The notes under the pieces: model-generated
Databases searched by the model: none
Seen by the model: only the letters and a program-made list of their open reading frames with translations
Told to the model about the DNA's origin: nothing
Shown: piece by piece, positions 35,148-46,957 of the stretch
Layout: every line of letters starts with the position of its first letter
How positions within the stretch are numbered: position 1 is the stretch's first letter
DNA from: Amborella trichopoda
Lineage: Eukaryota; Streptophyta; Magnoliopsida; Amborellales; Amborellaceae
Assembly: GCF_000471905.2 (NCBI RefSeq)
Contig: NW_006499973.1
Location: forward strand, 1,508,325 to 1,572,324
DNA: 64,000 bases
Reading direction: 5' to 3'
Position numbers and translations under genes: made by a program

Positions 35148-38100
35148 ATATGCCCTGCGCATGCATCACACACCAGACCTCACTCTTAGTGTTCTTGAGA
35201 CTACTCAAAAGCTGGAGTGGCCCTTAAGTATCACCTACATAGGTGAAGATGCTTGGTTTTATCTTTATGAAAATGCAAATGGTGAGCCTATGATTCAGGA
35301 AAATGGTGTACCCATGTACCATTCCCGTCATAGGAATTTTGATTGAAGTGAGGATCTCCCTACTCTAGGAAATAGAATGTTGAAGAAGAAGGGTCTTCAT
35401 TGGGCATCTGGTGGACTCTGCTGTGATGGGGAGCACTAGTACATGCGGGGATATAGCACATGGATGTTTGATGTCCTCTAGTCGCATGGAAAGGACTTAG
35501 AAGCATGCGCCTTAGTTGCAGCATGCCATTGTTCAACTGGTTACTATGACAAGTTCTCAAACACCATAAGAGCTTTACTGGAAACCTAGTGCCACAAGAC
35601 TAACAGCTGGCACCTTGACCACAACAAAGGAGGAATACCCTCCTTGACATGTACTTCAATGGTGGGTTGCCCATGCTGGGGGTCATGTACGAAGAATTTA
35701 TCCCCAATAATGAAGTAATTTTTGGGAATCAACCCATCAAAGATAAACCACCCCCTCCAGGTCTTCGTGAATTGTTTGAAATTTATCAACTTCTACATTA
35801 AGAGACCAAGACCAACTCCTAAATAGTGCATTTTAATGCATGGAGGGACTTCTTTCAGGGGAACCGTCAGGACAAAGGGGAACCCAATTCCAGTATTGTT
35901 TGGGACCATGATGAACAAGGGGTAGAAAAAGAAGAAGAGATCAAGGACTTCATGATCCCTCCCATGAGATCTGAAAAGGATCATGTATACTTGGTTGCGT
36001 ACGTGACTCTTTTCTTGTGCAATTTTGCACTCCCAAGATCAAGGGGTAATATTATCCACACTGGTTGCTTCTTTGGAGCTTGCAAGTTTGCTCAAGGGCG
36101 TTAATATGCCTTGGCCCAACCAGTCCTTTGTAGCATATACCATGGCTTAGGGGCAATTGGTCGTGGCAAAACGTCATCCAGAGATGGCAAGAGCGAGTCT
36201 CTTGCTGGGGAGGTCCTTCCTGATCATTTCATGACAAGGTTCCATGTCCATTATATCTTTGGCTGGCTCTCAGCATACTTCCCCAAGAAGGAGTTTGACC
36301 CTTATACCCGTGCAGCATATGAGATCAATGAAGACCTTTTGGGGTATACTTGCCCTCAAATGCTAAGAATTGTTTGGATAAAAACGAATTTTAGAGGACC
36401 ATGTGAGGCATGTCGATTCTTGGCAGACAACTCTTTCTTCTCTCGTGGGAGCCCCTTTCTTGTAGGCGGTCCCACTGACCGTGTCTACACTAATGCTTTC
36501 GTTGATGTCTTTGATGAGCACACCATTGAGACCAAATAAACCATGTGTCTCCTAAGTGTTAGGGGATGCATCTTGCCTTATAGGGGTATTCGAGACAAAA
36601 AGCTCGAAGGCTATTTTTCCCATAGGTTTGCACACCAGCATGGATCAGACCAAGGATGATCCTTCTCAGCGCTTTTTGAGAAGAAATATGGGAAAAAGGG
36701 GTATCAGAAAGACCACGATGCTCCAGGAGGTAATCGTGAATCCTATATAGATAACAACATGAGGATGGCTTGGGAAACTTGCCTTGCTCTTACTAGCTTG
36801 AACAAGGCTTTCATTCCTCATTATGGTCATGTAGGTCATGCTACTAAAGGTTATTAGTGGTGTTGGAACATCACTAACCACTCTTACTGGTAGGCTGACC
36901 ATAAATAGAAGGCTGTCAATAGTGTCAAGCATGATACAAGGCACGAGAAGCATTTTGTGCCTTCAATCTTCTTCAAAGTTCATGAACTCGGTTACCCCTT
37001 AAATTGGAAGGGGCTTGGTATACCTCGATCCCTGGTTATGAAGGTCTTCCTGTTCAAGACCTAAATGCTTTGATAAGAAGTGGGTCACATTCTGCTCCAA
37101 TTGCCAAATCTCGCCAGGGTCTAAAGACCAAGAGTGATCCTTCAAAGTCAGGAGATGAGGCAACCCTATAGAAGAGAGTAAAGAAGAAAGGAACAAAGAA
37201 AAGGAAGGACATGGAGGGCCCTAAACCTAGTGCTACTGTGGATCTTGAAGTTATTAGAAAGAGAACCCCTTTGAGAAAAAGGGCTTTGTCAAGTCCAGAT
37301 GTATCCCTTTCAGTTTCGTCTGTTTCAAGTGAAGGAGTTGATTTACCTCCTAGGCCATAGAATCGTGCAAAGACTAAGGCTTTGCCTAGTCTGACTCTGT
37401 CATCGAAGGTAACAGTTCTTGTTCAAGAGACAATCCATGCAGTTGTCATGACTCAACCAAGTCCATGTGGTCAGACTTCCTTCAGCTTGAGTCGTCGATT
37501 AGAAAGTATTCCTCATTCCATAGTATATATAGAGGCACCCCTTGCTGATAAACCCACTGTGCTTGAAATACTACAATCTCCGACTCTCTCATCATTGAGT
37601 CAGGGAGATTTATTTGCACTATTATTGAGGAAGGGAATATTCTTCAAGATGAAATTGAAGCCATTAGTGGAGCTCCATATATTGAGACAACAATTTCAGA
37701 AGCACTTGTTCCAACTACTTTAGAAGCAGAGCCTCAACCAGATTCTTCTTCTAGTGCAACTTTGGAACTTATGGTGGTCCCCACTTCAGAAGTACCGATT
37801 TCAACAGTTTCAGAGGTAGGCGCCCCATCTAAGCTCGATATTCCTCTAAGTGAGCCCTTGGCTCTCGTTTCACAGGAACCAGCTATCATTGCTGAAGTTC
37901 GTCCCCTTGCCGTAGATGGTTCTTCATCTTTGCCTTCTTCAGTATCAAATAAGAAGGCTTTGCTGGTGGGAAAATTGTTACGGTCAACTCTCCAGGGAAT
38001 AAATAAATGCTCCCTTTTGAACTTGCAGCTGAGATAAATGTAGGCAGGAACTGTGCTACTACTTTGAGGGTCGTTAGCTCTGATAAGGAAAGTTTCGATC

Positions 38101-38574
38101 CATTCAGAGGTCTCTTAAAGGATCTTGAACGTTGGGGAGTTGAAGTCTCACATCACGAATCTGAAGTCCAAGCACTATACGAGACTCACCTAGTTTCCTT
38201 AGAGGAGACTCTAGCTCAGCATCAGAGCCTCATAAAGGGCTATGATGCGAAGAAGGCTCCCTCTTCTTTCTTATCAAGCTGGTTTTAAGAAAGAGGACTC
38301 AACCTATTATGCAGAGATAAAGGCTGCAGAAGAAGAAATGGCAAGGTTGGACATTTATATCCGCTTATTAAAGACCAAACAGGACCAGAAGAGAGTACAG
38401 GCTCGAAGAAAGTCTCAAGAATTGGAGACATTGAATTTTGAGGTGGCTTTGACTAAAACAATGTCAAGTTAAGATACTCAAGCAATCTCCCACCTCAAAG
38501 AGAAAATGAAGACAACCTTATAGCCCTCAGAGGCATTGAAGACCAAGATTCGTGAAGCCCTTGAAAACTTCTAA
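35148..38574 (+). pseudogene. Plant-mobile-domain-like antisense ORF of Tat-1 (decayed)
   Basis: Pieces in several plus frames line up with the Tat-2 ORF at 52913-56675. LEWPLSITYIGEDAWF (about 35210-35260) corresponds to LEWPLSVTFITDP. VYLVAYVTLFLCNFALP (about 35980-36030) corresponds to VFLASYLALLLCKFMFP. ALAQPVLCSIYHGLG follows, then HYIFGWLSAYFPKKEFD (about 36250-36300). These resemble the aminotransferase-like plant mobile domain (PF10536). The C-terminal part (37380-38574) is acidic and Ser-rich, then Gln/Glu/Lys-rich and probably coiled-coil. Stops and frameshifts are scattered (for example stops at 35344-35346 and 36102-36104). It runs opposite to gag-pol and ends tail to tail with it. 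The N-terminus is replaced by the inverted LTR fragment. Product and function are unknown. Confidence 0.6.
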
Positions 38575-38913
38575 GGGCTCATGAATTCTTTAATATTTTT
38601 TATTGTTCTATCTTCTTTTCATTCCTATTGTAGAATATTTTGATAATTGTCACCACAATTTTTTAATCTTCTCATATATGGAATGAATGTTTTCTTCTTT
38701 TATCTTTGACTTGTATGCTTCTCTTACTTTATGGTGTGCTCTTTGCTTACTTCATGGTTTGCACTTTTCTTCTATCTCTTGTGACTAACCCTTGTCTCCT
38801 CTAAAAGGGGGTAAGAGACGAATTGAGATACTTTGCGTGTGACTTGAACACCCTCTCGAGTTTTCATCCAAGTCCTTGGGGTATGTGTCATTTCTGGTTT
38901 TTACAAGGACTCC

Positions 38914-38944
<31 letters not shown>

Positions 38945-39471
38945 GGTGCTTTTTCCCATGGGTATTACACCATAACTGTCATGTTTATGTTTTTACTCAC
39001 AATGCCCTTGCGGGTTTTCATAGTGCCCATTTTTTTCTTTTCTTTTATTTTGATATATTTTGCTCGCAATAGTTGATGATACTATACGCCCATCATTTTT
39101 TTTTCTTCTCTCTTTTCTTTGACTCTTTTACCTATGATGCTCTTTTGGGTTTTCTTCATGTCCCTCTTTTTTGAGGAGGCAATTTTAAGGTCATGCCATC
39201 GTGACCATCGGGAGGCGTGTTTCAAGGTCATCCCGTCGTGACTGTTGATTTGGTGTATTTTAAGGTCATCCAACAATACCTAATGGAGGAAAGTTTAAGA
39301 TGCCTTCGAGGTCATAATGTTGTTGTGTTTTAAGGTCATCCACCAATACCTAGTGAAGGCAATTTTAGGGTCACACATTTGAGACCATGCATGATGCAGT
39401 TTAACATCTTGCCACCAGGACGTGTGCTATGCAGTTTAAAGGTCATGCGGCTTAGGCCATTGCCACATAGT
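38575..39471. other. Non-coding spacer between antisense ORF and pol of Tat-1
   Basis: Holds a TA microsatellite (about 38914-38941) and two copies of an ATGCCCTTGCGGGTTTTCAT-like motif also found at 19570-19900. A loose array of TTTAAGGTCATGC/TTTAAGGTCGTG units at 39180-39475 resembles the 50508-50930 array of Tat-2. No gene is supported. Confidence 0.6.
38914..38941. repeat. TA microsatellite
   Basis: An uninterrupted TA dinucleotide run after CTCCA. Confidence 0.95.
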
Positions 39472-40860
39472 TTAAGGTCGTGTGACTAGGACCATGGTTG
39501 ATGAATAATACTTGTTCAAGTATCTTCCATTAATTGGGGGCATAGCCTCCTCACCTTCAGCATTAACCAATACATAGGCTCCATTAGGAAAAGCGTTTTT
39601 CACTACAAATGGTCCTTCCCATTTTGGTTCAAACTTCCCCTTTGTTCGATCGTGTGTAATGATTGGTCTTCTCACTACTGGAACCAATTCTCCTTTAACA
39701 AATGATTGTATTCGAATCGATTTATCAAAGGCCCGCTGCATACGGTTTATGTGGATCTCAAGGCTTTGTTGTGCCTGCAGTCTCTTTTCATCGAGCGCAT
39801 CTAGCTCTTGACAATGAATAGCAGCTTGTTCCATATCTAAAATCCCATAGTGGAGTGCTATTCTAAGTGAGGGCAACTGAATTTCCGAAGGCAACATAGC
39901 CTCACCCCCATACACCAGAGAATAGGGTGTCAATACGATAAGCCCATGAAACTTCAGAAACAAACTTTCTTAAGCCATCACAAAGGATCTTGTTAAAAGC
40001 TTCGACCAGACCATTAGCTCTTGGATGGTACATGGTCGAATATTTCCACTTAACCCAAACTGATCGAATAGGTGGTCAATGTGATGGCTTCGAAACTGAG
40101 GACCATTATTCGAGGTGATCCGGTCAAGCACATCGTATATATATATGACATGTTGGTTACTGTAAGTCCGGGGAAGTTATTAAGTGGGGTGACTTCAACC
40201 CACTTAGAGAAGTAGTATGTGGCAGCAAGCATAAAGACGTTCCTCAAAGAAGATGGCAGGTCAATAGGACCTATAATATCCATACCCCACTGATCAAAAG
40301 GCCATGATGCTACTGTTGGGTGAAGAGGTTCAGGAGCTTGATGAATGAAGCTCAAATGAATCTAGCATACCAGACCATTTTTTGCAAACATAAGGGAATC
40401 AACGCTCATAGTAAGCTAGTAATAGCCTATCCTGATGATTATATTGTACAACTTAGGGCCAGACTGATGCATTCCACAAACTCGGGCATGCATTTCCTTG
40501 AGTACATGGTTTACATCTTTCTGATCAATGCACCTAAGTAGCATATCATTGTAAGATATTTGAAACAAGATATAGTCACGACACACATATCGTGTAACTG
40601 ACCTTGTGATCATGTTGCGTTCAATAGGGTTTTCAAGAAGCAGGTTATGCTGTAAATAATCTTTTATAGGGGTGCACCGGTCTGTTACTAGCTCCACTTC
40701 TGGACACAGGAGATCCTGATATTCTGACTCTTCTTCCTCTTTCTCTTTCTCTTCACTCATAGGAGGTTTCTGAGAACTGATCGAGGCTTGCATGGCCTTT
40801 CTAGCTGCAATTAGTGCCCTGAATGGGTAAGAAGGACACTCTTCAAACAACTGCATTACA
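39472..40860 (-). pseudogene. Tat-1 pol: integrase remnants
   Basis: Reading leftwards: a zinc-binding-like N-terminal piece around EMHARVCGMHQSGP and GYY (in the frame 40856-40416); then the catalytic core start WPFDQWGMDIIGPIDLP with YYFSKWVEVTPL (40355-40050); then the core end and C-terminal region TPYSLVYGGEAMLPSEIQLP and KFEPKWEGPFVV...GAYVL (39963-39472). The frames shift between these pieces, and the stretch around 39964-40050 is disrupted. The protein would insert the element's cDNA into chromosomal DNA. It is not functional as it stands. The DIIGP and KWVE motifs are typical of plant Ty3/gypsy, and LVYG.EA.LP fits the Tat and Athila lineages. Confidence 0.8.
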
Positions 40861-41182
40861 TCATCATTGTCAAGGTTTTTAATAAAAATGCATCTCCACT
40901 CAGCTACTCAAACTGGTGTCAGCTCTTTCAGTGGGATTTGAATAGTTGCTCACAAGTTGGCAAGCACGTTGTCTTGTGCATTAAGCCTTCGCAATACATG
41001 TTCAATAGCAACTTCTTCAAATTCTTCCATTAATGACTTGGCGGTATCAAGTAAGGCTTGAGGTTATCTTTCCTTACGTCATATACCCCTTTGAGCTATC
41101 TGATGACCAACTCTGAGCCTCCATAAATGGTTAAGTATTTCAAGTTTATGTGGGAAGCAATCTCCAAACCTATGATGAGTGT

Positions 41183-41875
41183 CTAATACTCTGCTTCATT
41201 GTGCAACTTTATTAGAAGAGAGAATGATAATGGGACGAAGCAATCACAACGAGTGGAGAACACTACTCCGACACTACCTCTTTCAGACTGAAAGGCACCA
41301 TCAAAATGAATCTTCCAATCATATAAAGCTTCAACATGAAATATATCTTCATCTGGTACATCATCAAATAGGAGAGAATCAGCTGGGAGAGTATGTGCAG
41401 CCAAGAACTCTACAAGAGCTTGTCCTTTGATAGATTTTTGTGGCACATATGTAATGTCAAACTCCATGAGAAGTAGTGACCATCTCACAAGTCGATCTGA
41501 TAGACAAGGGCACAACAAGAGAAATTTAATGGGGTATGCTCAAGAGATGAGTTGAACTGGGTACACGAGCAAATAGTGGCGGCGCATTTGTATTGCGAAG
41601 ATCAAAGCCATGCACATCTTTTCAATGGAAGAGTAATTTTCTTCAGCTCCTTACATTCTTTAGCTTAGATAGTATAGAGCTGTCTCCTTCCCTTCATCAT
41701 TATTTTGAGCCAGCAATGCACCAAGTGATTCATCCAATGAAGTTACATATAAGATGAGAAGTTTCCCTGGAATTGACATAGAGAGAACATGGGGTTTCAA
41801 CATATAGTTCTTGATGTCTTCAAAAGCTATCTGACATACTTCGCCCCACTTGAAGGGCACGTCTTTCTTCAATAG
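41183..41875 (-). pseudogene. Tat-1 pol: RNase H regions (gypsy-type plus archaeal-type)
   Basis: 41872-41660 carries a reverse transcriptase-RNase H linker: FKWGEVCQIAFEDIK, then LYVTSLDESLGALLAQ and an ALYYLS ending. 41518-41183 carries SDRLVRWSLLLMEFDITYVP and KGQALVEFLAAH, then a second RNase H start WKIHFDGAFQSERGSVGVVF with NEAEY. This dual arrangement is a Tat-lineage hallmark (the archaeal-type RNase H captured by Tat elements). The two parts are joined by a frame-broken stretch (41519-41659). The enzyme degrades the RNA strand of the RNA-DNA hybrid during reverse transcription. Pseudogene. Confidence 0.75.
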
Positions 41876-42157
41876 ACGGGAGAAGGGTTTACACCAACCT
41901 AAAAGGTTCGAGATAAATTTCCAGACATAGGCAAGCTTGCCTTGAAGAGATATGAGTTCTTGCCGATTCCTCGGAGATGGCCTCTCTTAAATAGCTATAA
42001 TTTTGACATGTTCAATTTCCAAACCTCGATACCTGACAATAAATCCCAAAAACTTCCCCTATTGCATGCCAAAGACACACTTTAAGGGGTTCATCTTGAG
42101 TTGGTAAAGACGAAGTTTTTCAAAGACTTTTTCAAGATTTTGTATATGACTGCTCCT

Positions 42158-42670
42158 TTAATTGGACTTTACTACAACATCATCTACGTAGCATTCCACT
42201 TCTTCATGTAACATATCTTCAAAGTCAATGGTCATAGCCCTTTCATAGGTGGCTCCGGCATTTTTGAGACTGAAAGGCATCACCGTGTAACAGAAAACCC
42301 CTTTGGGAGTCATGAAGGCAATAGACTCTTCATCTTCTAGTGCCATCCTTATCTGGTTTTAGCCCGAATGACCATCCATAAAGGAGAAAGCCTAGCAATT
42401 GGTTGTCAAATCAATCATTAGTTTAATGAAAGGAAATGGGAAGTCATCTTTAGGACAAGCTGCATTCAAGGAAGTCAATACAGACCCTGATTTGACCATT
42501 CTTCTTCTTGACTAGCACAACATTAGCTAGCCATTTTGGGTATTTTACTTCTCTTATGAAATTTGTTGTCTTAAGCTTGTTAACCTCTACTTCAATCCAG
42601 ATTTTCAGATCAGCTCGGAACCTCCTCGACTTCTGCTTGACAGACGTAAACGATGGGTCAATGCCCAACC
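42158..42670 (-). pseudogene. Tat-1 pol: reverse transcriptase remnants
   Basis: 42668-42450 encodes the N-terminal palm: KQKSRRF, FIREVKYPKWLANVVLVKKK and GQIRVCIDF. 42346-42158 encodes FMTPKGVFCYTVMPFSLKNA, ATYERAMT and the catalytic YVDD (codons 53-56 of that frame, about 42179-42190). The DFT/DLN-type segment between them is lost to frameshifts. The catalytic YVDD box is intact, but no continuous frame exists. It would synthesise cDNA from the element's RNA in cytoplasmic particles. The order protease, reverse transcriptase, RNase H, integrase proves Ty3/gypsy type. Confidence 0.85.
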
Positions 42671-43920
42671 TGTGAACTGCAACCTAAGGGTCAAGACCTG
42701 ACATCTCCTAATAATGCTAGGCAAAGACATTTCGATTGGCTCGCAAGAATTCAATGTACTTCTTATCTTCAGGAGACATGATAGCTGAGATAAAAGTGCG
42801 TCTTGGGCCAACATCATCATCCAAGTTCACCTCTTCTAAATCATCAGCTGTGGCTTGTCTCCATCTTCCAAGACCTCTGGTGCTTCTTCTATTTCCTACT
42901 CATCAATGGGTATGGAATTAGAAGTCTGTTCATCTACTTTAGGCACTTCAACCTCTTGCTCTACAGGCAATGATCCTTCTTTTATATTTTTCACTCATGA
43001 ACCATCAGGTTCTTAAGGAGTCTTGGCAACTTCTACTCCTTCTTGAGACTCCTGGAGGGTGATTTCTCCAAGAATGGGTTCAAAGGAGGATAGTGATGGC
43101 TCTTGGGATACCATCACATGAGAGATTTGGTCATTGAAGAACGAACATGGAGGTAAACTAGTGTGCCTGAGGTAAGCAAGGCCCTGCTTTTGAGTATGTT
43201 GAGAAGCTTTGGTCTCGATAACAACAAAGGGTGCCAGCATCCCTTTATCATCATTCAACCCTTGATTCCTGGACGGCTCATAGTCCATCTTCCTCATGAT
43301 CTGATGAGCTTTTGGACTATACAATCCCATTTTGGCATCATTGCAGCATCTATAGAGGAATGACTCTGGGGATTCTCCATCACATATGTGCTCTAGGATG
43401 AAATCAGGTAGAGGAATAAAGAAGGTTTTGGAGGTGCAACTTCCTTTACATTAGCTTTTCCCTTTCTTATAACTTCAACCTGATTGAGAAAATCTTGAAC
43501 TTTGTCTTTCAATTCAGCAATAGTAGCTTGTCTTCAACCTTTATACTGTTGTCTGGGAGTGTCGATGAAGTCATTGGAAGGGGAAGAGGGACTACCCATC
43601 ACATTCTGATGAGTAACCTGAGTTTCTATGATAGGGCTTGGGAAACGCAAGACTTTTTTAGAGTCATGCATGTAACTAGCTTGGTTTGTGAGGTAAGGAC
43701 TATCCTCATTGACGATTAGGATATGCAAGACCTTAGGGATTTACAAATCTTTGGGGTAACCTTACTGCTAAAGGGCTGAAGTGGTGAGATAAGAATTATC
43801 CTCCTCCCTTTCGAGGACTGGGATATGCAAGACCTTAGGGATTTATATGACCTTGAAATGGGCATGCTAATAAGGGGTTGCGGGTATGAGGTGATCATCA
43901 TCCTCCTTGATGCACAAAAC
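42671..43920 (-). pseudogene. Tat-1 protease-to-reverse-transcriptase linker, degraded
   Basis: Short minus-strand frames only. The segment 43330-43140 (containing LMRKMDYEPSRNQGL-like residues and KQGLAYL) corresponds to 56940-56800 in Tat-2, so it is element-derived. 43716-43988 contains two near-repeated stretches ending in ICKSLRSCIS-type residues, reflecting a local DNA duplication of GATATGCAAGACCTTAGGGA near 43719 and 43820. No enzymatic motif. Confidence 0.6.
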
Positions 43921-44943
43921 CTATGGTATTTGTAATACCTTATACTGATTCTGTGCGTAGCTGACTTGAGGGGTAAGGTAAGCATCATTGTCCTCTATTA
44001 GAGAGGCTGAAATATGCAAGACCTTTTGGTCAGCTATTTGGTCCATCTCAGTTTGACGTGCGACCTCTGCTTCTAAGAAGGGAATGTGGATACATAACAC
44101 CTTTATGTCACCATGAGCATAAGTGACTATAAGTGTTAGAGGAATCAAATCAGTGGTTTCCTTCTTCTTGACTTGCTCAATTTGAGCCACCACTGGAATG
44201 GATTCTTGTGAAGATGGGGTAGAGGATGAAGCTTCTTGTTTATGATCTTGAGACATCACTTCTACTTGGGAAGTGGGAATATTTCCATCAATAGGTGTCA
44301 AAGGGATCACTTTTCCATCTGTTTTCCTCTTGAAACATGTGATTAAGTGATCCCACCATACCTTCCACATCTTTATGAGAGATTGAGCAGTCTCTCTCAG
44401 GTTAGGGTTTGTAATGGTTTTCATAAGCAACATCAACTCTTGAGATCGCACTGGGTTTGTGAAATAGCACTTCATATCAACGTAATGCGACTCATCAATG
44501 GGAAATGGTCTCTTATCAGCATAGACCGTATGTTTTCTTCCATCTCGACTATATTTGAAGCAATAATGAAGTGTGGTTGGAACTACCCCATGGTCATGTA
44601 GCCAGGGACGACCCAAAAGAATGTTATAGGAAGTATCTGTATCAATAGCATAAAATAGAGTGGAAGCATTCAAGTCCCTAATCTTGAGCTTGAGGCGGAT
44701 AATACCAGCCGATTTCTCTCCCGACTGATTAAATCCTTGAACTGTGAAGCTTGTTGATTCAAGCTGCTCAACACATATCCCAATTCGAGTAAGTATCCTC
44801 TTTGGCCTAAGGTTCACTACGGATCCCCCATCCAACATGATCCAGTTGATTTGGCAAGCATGTAGTTCAACAATTACGGAGAGTGGCCGCTTATGAAACC
44901 TCTCACCCAACTGAAGGTCATCATAAGAGAAAGTGATAACCAT
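43921..44943 (-). pseudogene. Tat-1 aspartic protease region (340-codon open frame)
   Basis: The longest intact frame of the element. Residues 2-15 (VITFSYDDLQLGER) and the active site LDGGS at codons 37-41 are followed by VQGFNQSGE, a YNILLGRPWLHDHGVVP block, LHYCFKYSRDG and an ADKRPFPIDESHYVD tail. Aspartic protease sites usually read D-T/S-G; the D-G-G version is characteristic of Tat/Ogre-type proteases and also occurs in Tat-2. It would cut the Gag-Pol polyprotein. After about codon 165 the sequence becomes a low-complexity linker with periodic QVSYAQNQYKVLQIP-like residues. The open frame is a fragment of a formerly longer gag-pol frame and starts at an internal methionine. Confidence 0.75.
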
Positions 44944-46564
44944 GCAACTGTTAAGGATTGCAGGGTCTACCTCAATTCGCTCAATCTCAGTTTCATAGAC
45001 TTCAGGCTAGGAGAGTGCTTGTAGCAGGGCCATACGAAAGTGATTTGATAACATGAGAGAAATAAACACTCAAGAGGGCTGTGAGTCTCCTCAAGTGCCC
45101 AATCACATCGTATTTGACTTTGTCGGCTTTAGGAAATACATCTCATTAGTTGACCACTGGTTTTGGAGGGACAGGTGGTAATGGAGTGTGTTTTGAAGAG
45201 AAAGGGTTTGCTACAGCTGCCAAGGAAGGGTCAGTTGTAATTGTGGGAGAAGGAAGAGAAGGTTGGCCATGTGCAGCCGGAGTGGGTGTCGGTAAGACAA
45301 GGAAAGATGGTGGTGATGATTCAGGATTTTTAAGGAAAGAAGGTGAAGGATTTGGGTAAGAGACTGGTGGTGGTCCTGGGTATTTTAGAAGAGGAGGTGG
45401 TTTTTAAATGAGAATAGGTGAATTTGGATAAGGAACCAGTGGTGATCTGGGGTATTTCAAGAGTTTAGGTGTAGCTGGTTTTTGAATTGGTTTAAGTCTC
45501 CTTCTTGACCTCAACCTCATCCGGTCAACTACAGTTGTTGTGCTTCCCTCATGAAACACCAGCATGTGGCATGCTTCATAATTTGAAGAATTTTCTCCCT
45601 TCGAGTTCTTCCATTATTTCTCCAAGTCAGGCTCTACAAGCCATTAAGACTTCTTCTTAGGCTTAGGGTTTAGAAGCCGATTTTATGCATCTTCTGGAGT
45701 AGGACAAGGCTTGTCCTTTTTAGTGGAAAAGGCCATAACATCTCTAACACTGAAGAATTCGACATCTTGAGTGGCCATCTTCCTTATCTGCTTGCTATGC
45801 CATTTACTGCTATTGCAGAGTTTGAGCTCTTCATTAATAGCCTCAAAATATGGCCACTCCATGATGAGTTTAGAGAGACATGGTGGGAGGGAAGAGGGGT
45901 GTGAAGAATTAGGGATAGAAGAATGGACAGAGCTTTCAGGGTCATCACTTAAATTGACCGAACCAAGTAGCTTTTGGGGTCATCACCTGAATTGGACTCA
46001 AAGAGGCTTTTAATGTCTTCACTCTCATTAGACATGATCAAGGACCTTTTAACGTCATAACCCTTGTTGGACAATTGCAAGGGATCTTAAGGTCTTTACC
46101 TAGTATGAATTTGAGGGGTGCTTTTAGAGTCTTTACCTTTGTTAGACTATTCTGGGGTGCCTCTAATGTCCTCGCCCATGTTAGATGAGCTTTGAATTGT
46201 TCTCATAATTATGTATTGACCACCCTTAGCAAAAAGAACTCTCCTTGAGATGAAGTCATACAAGGTAGGAAGAGGGGGAATAGGAGGAATGAATGCTACT
46301 TCATTTGTCATTTGTGGCAGTTTTTCTTTTTGGCATTGAGCTTTCGAAGGCCATTTATTTTTCTTCTTTTTCTTAATAGGTATGGTCTTATGAGTTTGTG
46401 GCATAAATACCATGTTTTCTTGCCGAATGACCTCCCTCCTGAGGATTTTCATCTTACCACGACCATGGTTTTCCTGCCATGACTCAGGTACTTTGATAGG
46501 AGGTTGGGGAACATAAGTTTTTGGAGTTTCATAGCTGAGAGCATGAACCTACTCAGCTATCGGT
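44944..46564 (-). pseudogene. Tat-1 gag C-terminal region, degraded
   Basis: Aligns in order with 58190-59540 of Tat-2. The stretch before the protease (TCATAGACTTCAGGCTAGGA in place of TCGTACCCTTATGGGTCATA), a CAAGTCAGGCTC...AGCCA block near 45620 and CGACCATGGTTTTCCTGCCA near 46460 all have counterparts. One minus frame (46452-46147) is open with a basic patch of Lys residues (KKKKKNKWPSKAQ). The upstream gag core and nucleocapsid part found in Tat-2 is missing, because similarity stops near 46564. Confidence 0.6.
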
Positions 46565-46957
46565 AGACACCCCATTTTAGATTTGGCAAATTCTATGGTT
46601 TACTGAACCTTTAGGACCACATTAACCTAGTAAACCCAAATCCATAGCCCACACAACCTACCCTGTGATCCAGAACCATTCTGCCTACCCAGAACCCTGC
46701 AGATACGTTGTTTTGACTAAGAATCCTGCAGGCGCCTTGTTTTACGAAACATATCATTAAAAATAGTAAAAAAATCCTTTTTGACCCAAATTTTCTTTGA
46801 GATCTTCACAAGAGGCTGAGGAACACACTGAAGGGGAAAATTTTAATTTGGACTAAATTTGGTTTGGGCGACACTCCATCCTAGACTAGGCACATGAGTA
46901 GTGCCGCCCAGACTTGGGCGACACTACTAGTGTCTCCCAGGCGACACCACTGATGTT
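46565..46957. other. Unassigned ~390-bp segment between Tat-1 and the Tat-2 3' LTR
   Basis: No similarity to Tat-2 internal DNA was seen. It begins GGTAGACACCCCATTTTAGA, a type of start seen in some plant LTRs. It contains three GGGCGACACT/GGCGACACCAC repeats near 46865, 46915 and 46940. It holds the insertion point of Tat-2. Confidence 0.5.
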
